Part shown: in pieces, positions 15,998 through 24,325 of the stretch | Position numbering within the stretch: position 1 is the stretch's first letter | Layout of the letters: each line of letters begins with the position of its first letter | NCBI GenBank assembly: GCA_964369955.1 | Contig: CAYJFQ010000017.1 | Span: 1-26,547, forward strand | DNA: 26,547 bases | Direction: 5' to 3' | Origin: CAYJFQ01 sp964369955 | Lineage (GTDB): Bacteria; Bacillota_I; Bacilli_A; Erysipelotrichales; Erysipelotrichaceae | Notes under the pieces: model-generated | Seen by the model: only the letters and a program-made list of their open reading frames with translations | Database searches by the model: none | Told to the model about the DNA's origin: nothing | Program-made: the position numbers and the translations under genes

Positions 15998-18391
15998 ATG
16001 TATAATTTTACAGAGATTGAAAAAAAGTGGCAAGATTATTGGTTAAGCAATAAAACGTTTGCGACAGATGCTTATGATTTCAGTAAGCCTAAATGTTATG
16101 TTTTGGATATGTTCCCATACCCAAGTGGTAATGGATTACACGTTGGACATCCAGAGGGATATACTGCAACTGATATCTATTGTCGTATGAAGAGAATGCA
16201 AGGCTTTAATGTCATGCATCCAATGGGATGGGACGCTTTCGGTTTACCTGCTGAACAGTTTGCTTTACAAACAGGGAATCATCCTGACGCATTTACAAGA
16301 AAAAACATCGATACTTTTAGAAAACAAATTCAATCATTAGGATTATCTTATGATTGGGATCGCGAAATATCTACTACTGATGCTGATTATTATAAATGGA
16401 CACAATGGATTTTCACAAAACTATATGAAAAAGGTTTAGCTTATGTCGATGAGATACCGGTAAACTGGTGTCCTGAATTGGGAACAGTTCTTGCCAATGA
16501 AGAAGTAATTGATGGGAAAAGCGAAAGAGGCGGGCACCCAGTAGTGCGTCGACCAATGCGCCAATGGATTCTAAAAATTACAGAATATGCAGAAAGATTA
16601 CTTGAAGACTTAGATTTAGTTGAGTGGCCACAATCGACTAAGGAAATGCAGATTAATTGGATAGGCAAGTCTGAAGGAGCTAATGTCATCTTTAAAATCA
16701 AAGATACTGATAAAGAGTTTACAGTATTCACAACTCGTGCAGATACTTTATTTGGAGCCACTTATTGTGTGCTTGCGCCTGAACATCCTTTTGTCATGGA
16801 AGTTGCAGCTGAGAATAAGATTGAAGAGATCGAAGCTTATTTAAAGGTATGTGCTAGCAAATCTGATTTAGAGCGCACTTCTTTAAATAAAGAAAAAACT
16901 GGCGTATTTATTGGGGCATATGCAATTAATCCGGCAAATAATAAAGAAGTGCCAATCTACATTTCAGACTATGTGCTTGCTAGTTATGGTTCGGGAGCTA
17001 TTATGGCAGTACCAGCTCATGATGAAAGAGATTATGAGTTTGCGAAAAAGTTTAACTTAGAAATTATCCCTGTTTTAGAGGGTGGAGATATTTCAAAGAC
17101 AGCTTTTGTTGGTGATGGGGTTCATATTAATTCTGAATTCTTAGATGGTTTAAATAAAGAAGATTCTCTTAATACAATGCACACTTGGTTAAAAGAAAAT
17201 AACTTTGGAGAAGCTAAAGTTACTTATAAATTAAGAGATTGGTTGTTTTCTCGTCAACGTTATTGGGGAGAGCCAATTCCAATTGTAATTATGGAAGATG
17301 GTTCGATGCGCACAGTTGATGTAAGTGAATTGCCACTTGAATTACCGGAGGTTGATAATTATAAACCTAGTGAAACTGGAGAGTCTCCATTATCTCACGC
17401 TGGTGATTGGTTAGATGTTGAAATTGATGGAGTTAAAGGTAAAAGAGAAACAAATACTATGCCTCAATGGGCTGGTAGTTGTTGGTATTATATGCGTTAT
17501 CTTGACCCAAAAAATACTGAAGCTATTGCAGATAAAGAGTTATTAGAACATTGGCTACCTGTTGATTTATATGTTGGTGGCGCTGAACATGCAGTATTAC
17601 ATTTATTGTATGCTCGTTTCTGGCATAAAGTCTTATATGACTGTGGAGTTGTTAGCACAAAAGAACCATTTGGCAAACTGTTCCACCAAGGAATGATTCT
17701 TGGAGAGAATGGAGAAAAAATGAGCAAATCTCGTGGTAATGTAATTAATCCAGATGATATCTTAATAACTCACGGTGCTGATTCATTAAGAATTTATGAA
17801 ATGTTTATGGGGCCTCTTGAGGCCAGTTTACCTTGGTCAACTACTGGTTTAGATGGATCTTTGCGTTGGATTGAAAGAGTATGGCGTTTAATCGAAGAAA
17901 ACAGTCATAAGTTTAGTAATGAAAATGATGGTAAATTAGATTACAGTTATAATTATTTGGTTAAAAAAGTAACTAATGACATTCAAACTTTAAACCTAAA
18001 TACAGCCATTAGCCAGATGATGATCTTTATTAATGATTGTTACAAGAGTGATACTATTTATCGAGAATATATCAGTGGTTTTGTGAAAATGTTCTCTACA
18101 TTTGCGCCTCATGCAGGTGAGGAATTATGGAGTATGTTAGGTAATGAAAATAGTATTGCCTATGCTGAGTGGCCTGTTTATGATGAGAACAAACTTCTTT
18201 TAAGTGAAGTAGAAATTATTGTTCAAGTTAATGGTAAAGTAAGAGCTAAATTATTAATGGCAACAGATTCTAATGAAGAAGTACTAAAAAAAGCTGCACT
18301 TAATCATGAAACAGTTATTAAGGCTATGGATGGCAAAGAACCTAAAAAAGTGATTGTCGTCAAAAATAAAATTGTAAATATTGTTGTATAA
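15998..18391 (+). CDS. leuS: Leucyl-tRNA synthetase
   Basis: Class I aminoacyl-tRNA synthetase charging tRNA-Leu; 797 aa, close to the usual bacterial length. The HIGH-type motif is HVGH near residue 48 (PSGNGLHVGHPEGY). The CP1 editing domain includes FTTRADTLFGATYCVLAPEH near 246 and the GSGAIMAVPAHDERDYEFA block near 331. The catalytic loop MSKSRGN is near 575. The anticodon-binding and C-terminal domain ends with VQVNGKVRAKL and the short tail KVIVVKNKIVNIVV. AAGGAG lies 10 nt before the ATG. Controlled by the upstream T-box; a hairpin right after the stop partly separates it from tex. Confidence 0.98.
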   Translation: MYNFTEIEKKWQDYWLSNKTFATDAYDFSKPKCYVLDMFPYPSGNGLHVGHPEGYTATDIYCRMKRMQGFNVMHPMGWDAFGLPAEQFALQTGNHPDAFTRKNIDTFRKQIQSLGLSYDWDREISTTDADYYKWTQWIFTKLYEKGLAYVDEIPVNWCPELGTVLANEEVIDGKSERGGHPVVRRPMRQWILKITEYAERLLEDLDLVEWPQSTKEMQINWIGKSEGANVIFKIKDTDKEFTVFTTRADTLFGATYCVLAPEHPFVMEVAAENKIEEIEAYLKVCASKSDLERTSLNKEKTGVFIGAYAINPANNKEVPIYISDYVLASYGSGAIMAVPAHDERDYEFAKKFNLEIIPVLEGGDISKTAFVGDGVHINSEFLDGLNKEDSLNTMHTWLKENNFGEAKVTYKLRDWLFSRQRYWGEPIPIVIMEDGSMRTVDVSELPLELPEVDNYKPSETGESPLSHAGDWLDVEIDGVKGKRETNTMPQWAGSCWYYMRYLDPKNTEAIADKELLEHWLPVDLYVGGAEHAVLHLLYARFWHKVLYDCGVVSTKEPFGKLFHQGMILGENGEKMSKSRGNVINPDDILITHGADSLRIYEMFMGPLEASLPWSTTGLDGSLRWIERVWRLIEENSHKFSNENDGKLDYSYNYLVKKVTNDIQTLNLNTAISQMMIFINDCYKSDTIYREYISGFVKMFSTFAPHAGEELWSMLGNENSIAYAEWPVYDENKLLLSEVEIIVQVNGKVRAKLLMATDSNEEVLKKAALNHETVIKAMDGKEPKKVIVVKNKIVNIVV

Positions 18392-18420
18392 TAGGGTATC
18401 TTTGATACCTTATTATTTTT
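18390..18420 (+). terminator. Terminator after leuS
   Basis: AATAGGGTATC (18390-18400) pairs with GATACCTTATT (18404-18414), with one G-U pair and a 3-nt loop, followed by ATTTTT. It starts inside the leuS stop codon. The T run is short and tex follows in 13 nt, so read-through is likely; no separate tex promoter is obvious. Confidence 0.65.
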
Positions 18421-18433
18421 AAAAGGAGAAATT

Positions 18434-20548
18434 ATGAATTTAATTAAAGAAATTGCAGATATATTAAAGATAAAAGAAACACAAGTAAAATCAACTTTAG
18501 AACTTTTAGAGCAAGGCAATACAGTTCCCTTCATTGCTCGTTATCGTAAAGAAGTAACTGGTAGTTTAGATGAAGAAGAAATTCGTTATATTGAAGAGCG
18601 CTATAAATATTTAGTGAATTTAAATAAACGAAAAGAAGATGTTATTCGTTTAATTGATCAACAAGGTAAATTAACTGAAGAAATCACTAAAGCTATTAAT
18701 GCGTGTCTTAAATTAAGCGAGGTAGAGGATATATACCGACCTTACCAACAGAAGAGAAAAACTCGTGCTACTGAAGCTATTGCTAGTGGTTTACAACCAT
18801 TAGCTGATTACCTTTTATCACTACCTCACAAGGGAGATTTAAATATAGAGGCTAGCAAATATCTAAACGAAAAGATTACTGACGTCGATAGTGCTTTACA
18901 GGGAGCTCGTGATATTATTGCGCAAATTGTTGGTGATGATTATAAATTAAAAGCGAAAATTCAAGAGAGTATTTTTCATTTTGGAAAACTTATTTGTAAG
19001 AAAAATCCAAAGGTTGAAGATGAGAAACAAGTATACAAAATGTATTATGATAAAACTGAACCTGTTAAATATCTAGCAAATCATCGAATTATGGCTATTG
19101 ACCGTGGAGAAAAAGAAAAGGTATTAAATGTTAGTTTTACTTATGATAAAGAGTATTTAATTAAATATGCTTTAAGGGGTATAACTAAGAACAAAGATAC
19201 TTATGTTTTGGATCAATTAACTCTAGCTGTTAATGATGGTTTAAAGAGATTAGGTTTTTCAAGTGTTGAGAACTTAGTGCGTAATGAATTGAGTGAAAAA
19301 GCACATGAGGGTTCTATTGATGTTTTCTCGATGAATCTAGAGAAATTACTTTCTTCTCCACCGATGGATAATAAAACTATCTTAGGATTAGACCCAGCTT
19401 TTAGAACTGGCTGCAAATTAGCTTTAATTGACGGAACTGGAAAGCTATTAAAGATCGAGACTATTTACCCTCATCCTCCTGTTAATAAAAAAGCTGAGTC
19501 TAAAGAGAAGTTATTAAAAATATTAAAAGATTATAATGTAGATATTGTAGCTATTGGCAATGGAACTGCCTCTCGTGAAAGTGAATCTTTTGTGGCAGAA
19601 TTAATCAAGGGTAACAATCTAAATGTTAAGTATACAGTTATTTCAGAAGCAGGAGCTAGCGTCTATAGTGCTTCTAAATTAGCTCAACAAGAGTTCCCAG
19701 ATTTCCAAGTTGAACAAAGAAGTGCTGTTAGTATTGCGCGAAGACTATTAGATCCGCTAGCAGAACTTATAAAGGTAGACCCAAAGTCAATAGGAGTTGG
19801 ACAATATCAACATGACCTCCCACAAAAAAGACTCTCTGAAAGGCTAGATTTTGCTGTTGAGAAGATAGTTAATAGAGTAGGAATAGATTTAAACACTGCA
19901 AGTGCTCAACTATTAAAATATTGCTCCGGACTTTCAAACAGTATTGCTCAATCAATAGTAGACTACCGAGAAAAAACAGGAAAATTCAATAATCGTGAAG
20001 AACTATTGAAAGTCCCTAAACTAGGAGCTAAAGCTTACTATCAAGCAGTAGGCTTTCTTAAAATTAAAGACGGAATTAATCAATTAGACAATACATTCAT
20101 CCACCCAGAAAACTATGAAATAGTAAAAAAGATGATTGAGAACGAAAATATTACTATCGGTAAAGAAAATAACATAGACATTGAAAAACTATCAGAAAAA
20201 TACAACATTGACAATTTTACATTAAACGATATTCTTGAAGATCTAGCAAAACCAAATAGAGACTATCGAGATGAATTTTCAGGACCGATGTTAAGAAGTA
20301 ATATCTTAACAATCGATGACTTAAAAATTGGTGATAACCTAGAAGGAGTAGTACGCAATGTTGTAGACTTTGGTGCTTTTATCGATATTGGATTAAAAGA
20401 TGATGGTTTAGTTCATATTTCTAAAATGTCTAAAGAGAAAATAAAACACCCAAGTGACATCTTAGGAATTGGCGATATTATCGAAGTCTATATTGACGCA
20501 ATAGACTATGATCGTAAAAAGGTACAATTAAGATTACAAGCTGATTAG
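18434..20548 (+). CDS. tex: Tex family RNA-binding transcription accessory protein
   Basis: Conserved nucleic-acid-binding protein thought to act in transcription or RNA handling. At 704 aa it shows the whole Tex order: N-terminal helical domain with NTVPFIARYRKEVTGSLDEEEI near residue 31 and EDIYRPYQQKRKTRATEA near 98; YqgF/RNase H-like domain starting LGLDPAFRTGCKLALIDGTG near 318; helix-hairpin-helix segments GIDLNTASAQLLKYCSGLSN near 482 and GKFNNREELLKVPKLGAKAY near 516; C-terminal S1 domain from about 630 (GVVRNVVDFGAFIDIGLKDD). AAAAGGAG precedes the ATG. By eye, arginine and leucine codons change character around 19740 (CGT/TTA to AGA/CTA). The last codons run into the terminator hairpin. 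Confidence 0.96.
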   Translation: MNLIKEIADILKIKETQVKSTLELLEQGNTVPFIARYRKEVTGSLDEEEIRYIEERYKYLVNLNKRKEDVIRLIDQQGKLTEEITKAINACLKLSEVEDIYRPYQQKRKTRATEAIASGLQPLADYLLSLPHKGDLNIEASKYLNEKITDVDSALQGARDIIAQIVGDDYKLKAKIQESIFHFGKLICKKNPKVEDEKQVYKMYYDKTEPVKYLANHRIMAIDRGEKEKVLNVSFTYDKEYLIKYALRGITKNKDTYVLDQLTLAVNDGLKRLGFSSVENLVRNELSEKAHEGSIDVFSMNLEKLLSSPPMDNKTILGLDPAFRTGCKLALIDGTGKLLKIETIYPHPPVNKKAESKEKLLKILKDYNVDIVAIGNGTASRESESFVAELIKGNNLNVKYTVISEAGASVYSASKLAQQEFPDFQVEQRSAVSIARRLLDPLAELIKVDPKSIGVGQYQHDLPQKRLSERLDFAVEKIVNRVGIDLNTASAQLLKYCSGLSNSIAQSIVDYREKTGKFNNREELLKVPKLGAKAYYQAVGFLKIKDGINQLDNTFIHPENYEIVKKMIENENITIGKENNIDIEKLSEKYNIDNFTLNDILEDLAKPNRDYRDEFSGPMLRSNILTIDDLKIGDNLEGVVRNVVDFGAFIDIGLKDDGLVHISKMSKEKIKHPSDILGIGDIIEVYIDAIDYDRKKVQLRLQAD

Positions 20549-20570
20549 CGAGTGAGAACTCGCTTTTCTT
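20547..20570 (+). terminator. Rho-independent terminator after tex
   Basis: AGCGAGT (20547-20553) pairs with ACTCGCT (20558-20564) across a GAGA tetraloop, followed by a T-rich tract; the stem begins within the tex stop codon. Confidence 0.85.
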
Positions 20571-20616
20571 TTAGTTTAAAAGTTAATATAAATATTAATG
20601 AAATAGGAGAAATTAA

Positions 20617-20948
20617 ATGATTTATAATTCTAATCAAGATGTAGTTATGATGAAGAATTGTTATCATGTTATCCACAAAGAATTAAACAAATAGATTCTT
20701 ATTTAAAAAACACTCTCCAAGGAGAGTGTACTATCTTAATTAAATTTGCAAATCTCGATAAATCTTATATCTATTCATTAGGAAAAAAAGAGTATTTAAT
20801 TGATAGTTTTTTAGAACGGATACTTTTATTGGTTCATGACATTGTAAATGATTTCCCGATTGAGAATGTTTTAGTTAAATATATTTCTGATAAACAAACA
20901 GATATTCTTGTTAAAAGTAAAATAATTAAATCATCCCGATTGATTTAA
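20617..20948 (+). pseudogene. Small unknown gene interrupted by a probable single frameshift
   Basis: AGGAG at 20607-20611 lies 5 nt before an ATG at 20617. That frame reads MIYNSNQDVVMMKN and stops at TAG 20692. From about 20646 the -1 frame is open to 20948 and reads as normal protein (YDEELLSCYPQRIKQIDSYL onward, ending VKSKIIKSSRLI), but it has no ATG and no ribosome site; upstream it is blocked by TAA at 20631. One base gained or lost between about 20638 and 20650 would join the start to the long frame as a protein of about 110 aa. I do not recognise the family: no membrane segment, lysine- and isoleucine-rich, mostly helical in appearance. It may be a decayed gene, a sequencing error, or a recoded gene, though no slippery heptamer is seen. 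Its 3' end overlaps the convergent DUF218 gene by 23 bp. Confidence 0.55.
20704..20730 (-). terminator. Minus-strand terminator for the DUF218 gene, inside the convergent gene
   Basis: ACACTCTCC (20710-20718) and GGAGAGTGT (20721-20729) form a perfect 9-bp inverted repeat with a 2-nt centre. Read on the minus strand it is followed by six T (20709-20704), the form of an intrinsic terminator. It lies about 195 nt past the DUF218 stop. Confidence 0.65.
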
Positions 20949-21675
20949 GAAATATTTCACAAAAAGCTAAAACTTCTCTTGCGTAATATCCAGGCACTAA
21001 TCCAATTCCTGATAAACTACTTGTCGCATAACCCTGATAATTATTTTCTCTAACATAGTAGTTTGCTCTTAGTTGGTGAAATGCGTCAGTCGCAATAATG
21101 ATATTTTCAGGTAATTGATTTTGCTTGATAATTGATATCGATTTGGCAATATTTTCTTGTGTATTAGTAGCTTGATCCTCGAGGTAAATGCGATTTGAAT
21201 CTATACCTTTTTCTACCAAGTAGTTTCGCATAACCATGGCTTCTGATAATGGGTCACCAACGGTGTGTCCTCCTGAAACTATGCATTTATAATCAGGATT
21301 ATTAATCAATTCTTTATATGCCACATTTAATCGCTCTTTTAGCATTAATGAAGGTTGATCACCTCTAACCTCACAACCCATCACAATAACTGTTGCAGGT
21401 TCATTTGAGTGATAGTTATTGAAATATCCTGCCCAAATTGAGAGAACCATAAAACAAATACCAAAGATTGATAAAGAAATTACAAACCACCGATAAATAC
21501 AGATTAAAGTGTTTTTAGCTTCAAACTTAATATAGAACATCAGCAATAAACCATACAATGTTATGGCAATAGTACCTAAATTAATAAATCCAAATAACAT
21601 TGGCACAAGACCAAACACTAGCATAAAAACGCATACTGCCTTAACTGTATTTGTCCATATTTTTCTATTTTTCAT
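20926..21675 (-). CDS. SanA/YdcF-like DUF218 membrane protein
   Basis: A 249-aa protein with about three membrane segments in the first 84 residues and a DUF218 domain after that. Domain marks: ATVIVMGCEVRGDQPSLMLKERL near 94, YKCIVSGGHTVGDPLSEA near 130, IYLEDQATNTQENIAKS near 160 and IIIATDAFHQLRANYYVREN near 190. Family members (SanA, YdcF, ElyC) are linked to envelope integrity or lipid-carrier metabolism; the reaction is not established. The ATG at 21675 is preferred to one at 21753, because AAGGGGA lies 5 nt before it and the extra 26 residues would overlap the promoter. The gene's 3' end overlaps a convergent broken gene, and its apparent terminator lies inside that gene. Confidence 0.85.
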   Translation of the reverse strand: MKNRKIWTNTVKAVCVFMLVFGLVPMLFGFINLGTIAITLYGLLLMFYIKFEAKNTLICIYRWFVISLSIFGICFMVLSIWAGYFNNYHSNEPATVIVMGCEVRGDQPSLMLKERLNVAYKELINNPDYKCIVSGGHTVGDPLSEAMVMRNYLVEKGIDSNRIYLEDQATNTQENIAKSISIIKQNQLPENIIIATDAFHQLRANYYVRENNYQGYATSSLSGIGLVPGYYAREVLAFCEIFLKSIGMI

Positions 21676-21694
21676 ACAAATCCCCTTATTGAAT

Positions 21695-21723
21695 ATTTTA
21701 TAATAATCTTCTTTTACTGTAAA
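21695..21723 (-). promoter_or_regulatory. Promoter of the DUF218 gene
   Basis: On the minus strand TTTACA (21723-21718) and TAAAAT (21700-21695) are 17 bp apart; the start would be near 21688, just upstream of the AAGGGGA ribosome site at 21687-21681. The leader would be very short. Confidence 0.5.
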
Positions 21724-21999
21724 TAATAAAGAATTTGTTATTAAATGTTTCATAATTATTGTTTCAATTAAAGCAACGTTATTATTAGAATTTAGACGAT
21801 ATCATTTATACAATATGGTTAGAAGTGAATGCTTAATGAATTGAAAATAGAGCAAATAAAACATAGTCTACCAAAAAGTAAATAGAATGAACAAGTTGAT
21901 CTGACAGAAAAGGTTCGGCATAGCAACAAATTTTAATAACAATGGTACCCTCTACTTTTTTGATTATTACATCCACTATATTTTTATCTTTAAAAGCTT
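21724..21999. other. Gap between divergent DUF218 and hydrolase genes
   Basis: I see no terminator, RNA gene or convincing coding region. A 65-codon minus-strand frame (22030-21833) crosses the hydrolase start and lacks a ribosome site; I do not accept it. The length is large for this compact region, so a decayed gene or a small RNA is possible but unsupported. Confidence 0.4.
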
Positions 22000-22011
22000 T
22001 AGAATAATGAT
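22000..22011 (+). promoter_or_regulatory. -10 box 6 nt before the hydrolase ATG (leaderless start predicted)
   Basis: TAGAAT at 22000-22005 is followed by 6 nt and then the ATG at 22012. No Shine-Dalgarno sequence and no clear -35. This is the weakest of the five leaderless cases. Confidence 0.4.
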
Positions 22012-22785
22012 ATGGAAAAAACGATATCAATTAAAAATAATGGTCATTTAATACCGGCAATAATTAATGAAGTAGAAAAAGATAATTATCCAATGGTGAT
22101 TCTGTTACATGGCTTTGGCTCAGATAAAAATGAAGTTAATCATGGATTTGTAAAGATGGCTAATAAACTAAATGAGAATGGCATTGGCTCAGTAAGGATC
22201 GATTTTGTCGGTTGTGGAGAGAGTGAATCAAGTTTTGTAAACTTCAACCTAGAAGTAGCGATTAGTGACGTCTTAGCTACTATTGAATATTTAAAGGTGA
22301 ATTATCCAAGTATAAATAAAATAGGGGTTATTGGCTGGAGTCAAGGCGGTAGTATCGCTATGTTAGTGGGAGCACTTACTAATGAAATAGAAGCACTAGT
22401 TACGTGGGCTGGTGCGATTGACTTATCAGTTCTATGTAGTGATTTGGAATATCAACAAGCACAGGAAGTGGGTTTTGTGAATAAAAGTTTTGATTGGCGA
22501 AATGATTTAAAACTTAGTTTTCAATATTGTCAAGAACTCAGAAGCATTAAGATTTTAGATAGTGTCAGAAATATTTCCCAAAAAATACTAGCAATTAATG
22601 GAGAGTTAGATGATGTTGTTAAGAAGATTGCAGTTGAGAGAATTTTAGAAAATTGTTTGAATCATCAATCAGAGGGACTAATTATTAAGAATGCTGATCA
22701 CATCTTTAGGATTTTTGATTGTCCTGGAATGTATGAAGAATTAATGGATGTTACTTGTGATTGGTTAAAAGATGCTTTGACTTAA
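22012..22785 (+). CDS. Alpha/beta hydrolase (esterase/peptidase-like)
   Basis: A 257-aa cytoplasmic serine hydrolase. The oxyanion region is VILLHGFGSDKNE near residue 29, followed by SVRIDFVGCGESES near 61. The nucleophile elbow is GWSQGG, with Ser near residue 108. The acid is probably an Asp in NGELDD near 202, and the histidine is in NADHIF near 228. The layout resembles feruloyl-esterase-like and S9-like proteins of Bacillota, but the substrate is not evident. The N-terminus MEKTISIKNNGHLIPAII is a usual first strand, which supports the ATG at 22012 although no ribosome site precedes it. The promoter of the following glycerol-3-phosphate operon lies within its last codons and stop. Confidence 0.88.
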   Translation: MEKTISIKNNGHLIPAIINEVEKDNYPMVILLHGFGSDKNEVNHGFVKMANKLNENGIGSVRIDFVGCGESESSFVNFNLEVAISDVLATIEYLKVNYPSINKIGVIGWSQGGSIAMLVGALTNEIEALVTWAGAIDLSVLCSDLEYQQAQEVGFVNKSFDWRNDLKLSFQYCQELRSIKILDSVRNISQKILAINGELDDVVKKIAVERILENCLNHQSEGLIIKNADHIFRIFDCPGMYEELMDVTCDWLKDALT

Positions 22786-22805
22786 TTAGTTTATTGTTTT
22801 ATTAT
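22777..22805 (+). promoter_or_regulatory. Promoter of the glycerol-3-phosphate operon
   Basis: TTGACT (22777-22782), a 17-bp spacer and TATTAT (22800-22805) are near consensus. The start would be near 22812, giving a leader of about 78 nt that contains a full terminator before the first gene. Confidence 0.75.
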
Positions 22806-22834
22806 TAGAGTACAAGTTAATAGATGGAAGAGAC

Positions 22835-22878
22835 AAAGAGTCCAGAAATATGAAAATATTTTTGGACTTTTTATTTTT
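22835..22878 (+). terminator. Leader terminator, candidate GlpP-controlled attenuator
   Basis: A 17-bp stem (22835-22851 with 22856-22872; two G-U pairs) has a GAAA tetraloop and runs into TTTTTATTTTT. The ribosome site GGAGG (22879-22883) comes directly after it. As it lies between the promoter at 22777-22805 and the first ATG, it would block the operon unless antiterminated. The operon's flanking gene encodes GlpP, whose known role is antitermination at glp leaders in response to glycerol-3-phosphate. Confidence 0.75.
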
Positions 22879-22889
22879 GGAGGAATAAC

Positions 22890-24323
22890 ATGTTTGATTA
22901 CTTAATTATTGGATCAGGAATTATTGGGTCATTTCTTGCTAGAGATTTAACTAAGTATCAATTAAAAGTGGGCATACTCGAAAAAGAGAGTGATGTTGCA
23001 AATGTTGCAAGTATGGCTAATTCAGCTATCGTACATAGCGGACATGATCCAAGAGATGGCACTTTAAAAGCCAAGTTAAATGTTTTGGGGAGTAGAATGT
23101 ATGAGAAAATATGTCAAGAACTGAATGTTGGATACCGTAAGTGTGGAGCTTTTGTTTGTGAAACTACTGATTCTGATTTTAAAAAACTCCCACAATTATA
23201 CCAACAGGCATGTGAAAGAAATATTCCAGTTGAAATATTAAATAGAGAAGAAGCATTAAAATTAGAACCAAATCTATCGGATAATGTTACTAGAGTTTTA
23301 AGTCTTCCTAGCACTGCTGTTGTTTATCCTTGGGAGGTGGCGATTGCTTGTATGGAGTGTGCACTTAATAATGGTGCAAAACTATACTTAAATAATCAAG
23401 TTGAGAAGATAGTTAAAGTAGATGATCATTTTATCGTTAGCACAAATAAAGGATCTTATCAAACGAAGAATATTATTAATGCAGCAGGTATTTATGCTGA
23501 TGAAATATATAGAATGATTAGTGATAGCGTAAATTTTAAAATAGAGCCCCGAAAGGGAGAGTATTATGTTTTAGATAAAGAGGCGAAGGATTATGTAAAA
23601 AGAGTTATTTATCCAATTCCTGGACCTAGTGGTAAAGGGGTATTAGTTGTACCAACAACTCATAACAATATTTTAGTTGGCCCTAATTCATTTAAGGTCA
23701 ATGGTGACTATGGAAATAATAACACTAAGGAAGGTATTGATTTTGTTGCTCAGCAAGTTAAAAAAACTGTAAAAAATGTTCCTTTTAATCATGTAATTAG
23801 AACTTTTGCTGGGTTAAGACCTTCAACTAAGCTTCATGATTTTGTTATTGAAAAGGCTAGTGATGTGGATGGATTTATTAATGTTGCGGCTATTGAATCT
23901 CCTGGTTTAGCTAGTGCTCCCGCAATATCACAAATGGTGATTAGCGAATTGATAGAAGCTAACAAATGTTATACTCTAAAAGAGAATTACAATCCAATAG
24001 TTGAGCCTTATATAGTTCTAAATAATAAATCATTCGAAGAAAAAAATAGATATGTTGACGAAGATCCGAGATTTGGTCATATTGTTTGTCGTTGTGAAGA
24101 GGTGTCAGAGGGTGAAGTTGTAGCGGCGATTAATAGGGTGTGTGGAGCCACTACAATTAAAGGAGTTAAAAAACGGATTAGACCTGGTATGGGCAGATGT
24201 CAAGGAGGTTTTTGTGAACCTAAGATAGCTGAAATATTGGCGAGAGAGTTAGGGGTTAAAATGACTGATGTTTTATATGATGGTGAAGATTCAAATATCT
24301 TAAGTAGCGAAAGTAAGGTGTAA
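22890..24323 (+). CDS. GlpA-like FAD-dependent glycerol-3-phosphate dehydrogenase with BFD-type Fe-S domain
   Basis: Predicted to oxidise glycerol-3-phosphate to dihydroxyacetone phosphate under anaerobic conditions. The 477-aa protein has an N-terminal dinucleotide-binding fold (IIGSGIIGSFLARDL, residues 6-20) and a DAO-type FAD oxidoreductase body, including the NSAIVHSGHDPRDGTLKAKL and IRTFAGLRPST blocks. A C-terminal BFD-like domain has cysteines C400, C402, C437 and C442 (CRC...CQGGFC), suited to a 2Fe-2S cluster. Bacterial GlpA of the GlpABC type is similar, and the DAO plus BFD form is common in Bacillota beside a second FAD protein and DUF1667. GGAGG lies 6 nt before the ATG. It is the first gene of the operon, behind the leader terminator. 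Confidence 0.88.
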   Translation: MFDYLIIGSGIIGSFLARDLTKYQLKVGILEKESDVANVASMANSAIVHSGHDPRDGTLKAKLNVLGSRMYEKICQELNVGYRKCGAFVCETTDSDFKKLPQLYQQACERNIPVEILNREEALKLEPNLSDNVTRVLSLPSTAVVYPWEVAIACMECALNNGAKLYLNNQVEKIVKVDDHFIVSTNKGSYQTKNIINAAGIYADEIYRMISDSVNFKIEPRKGEYYVLDKEAKDYVKRVIYPIPGPSGKGVLVVPTTHNNILVGPNSFKVNGDYGNNNTKEGIDFVAQQVKKTVKNVPFNHVIRTFAGLRPSTKLHDFVIEKASDVDGFINVAAIESPGLASAPAISQMVISELIEANKCYTLKENYNPIVEPYIVLNNKSFEEKNRYVDEDPRFGHIVCRCEEVSEGEVVAAINRVCGATTIKGVKKRIRPGMGRCQGGFCEPKIAEILARELGVKMTDVLYDGEDSNILSSESKV

Positions 24324-24325
24324 TT

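Noticed and set aside
16441..16761. 106-codon open frame antisense to leuS
   Set aside because: It is wholly inside a conserved synthetase gene, without start signals; the other antisense frames in nifJ, CotH, leuS and tex are rejected for the same reason.
21676..21753. Upstream ATG giving the DUF218 protein 26 extra residues
   Set aside because: The extension covers the promoter and the ribosome site of the ATG at 21675 and has no ribosome site itself.
21833..22030. 65-codon minus-strand frame in the gap before the hydrolase
   Set aside because: It crosses the hydrolase start, has no ribosome site or promoter, and has no family feature I recognise. Kept only as a remark on the gap.
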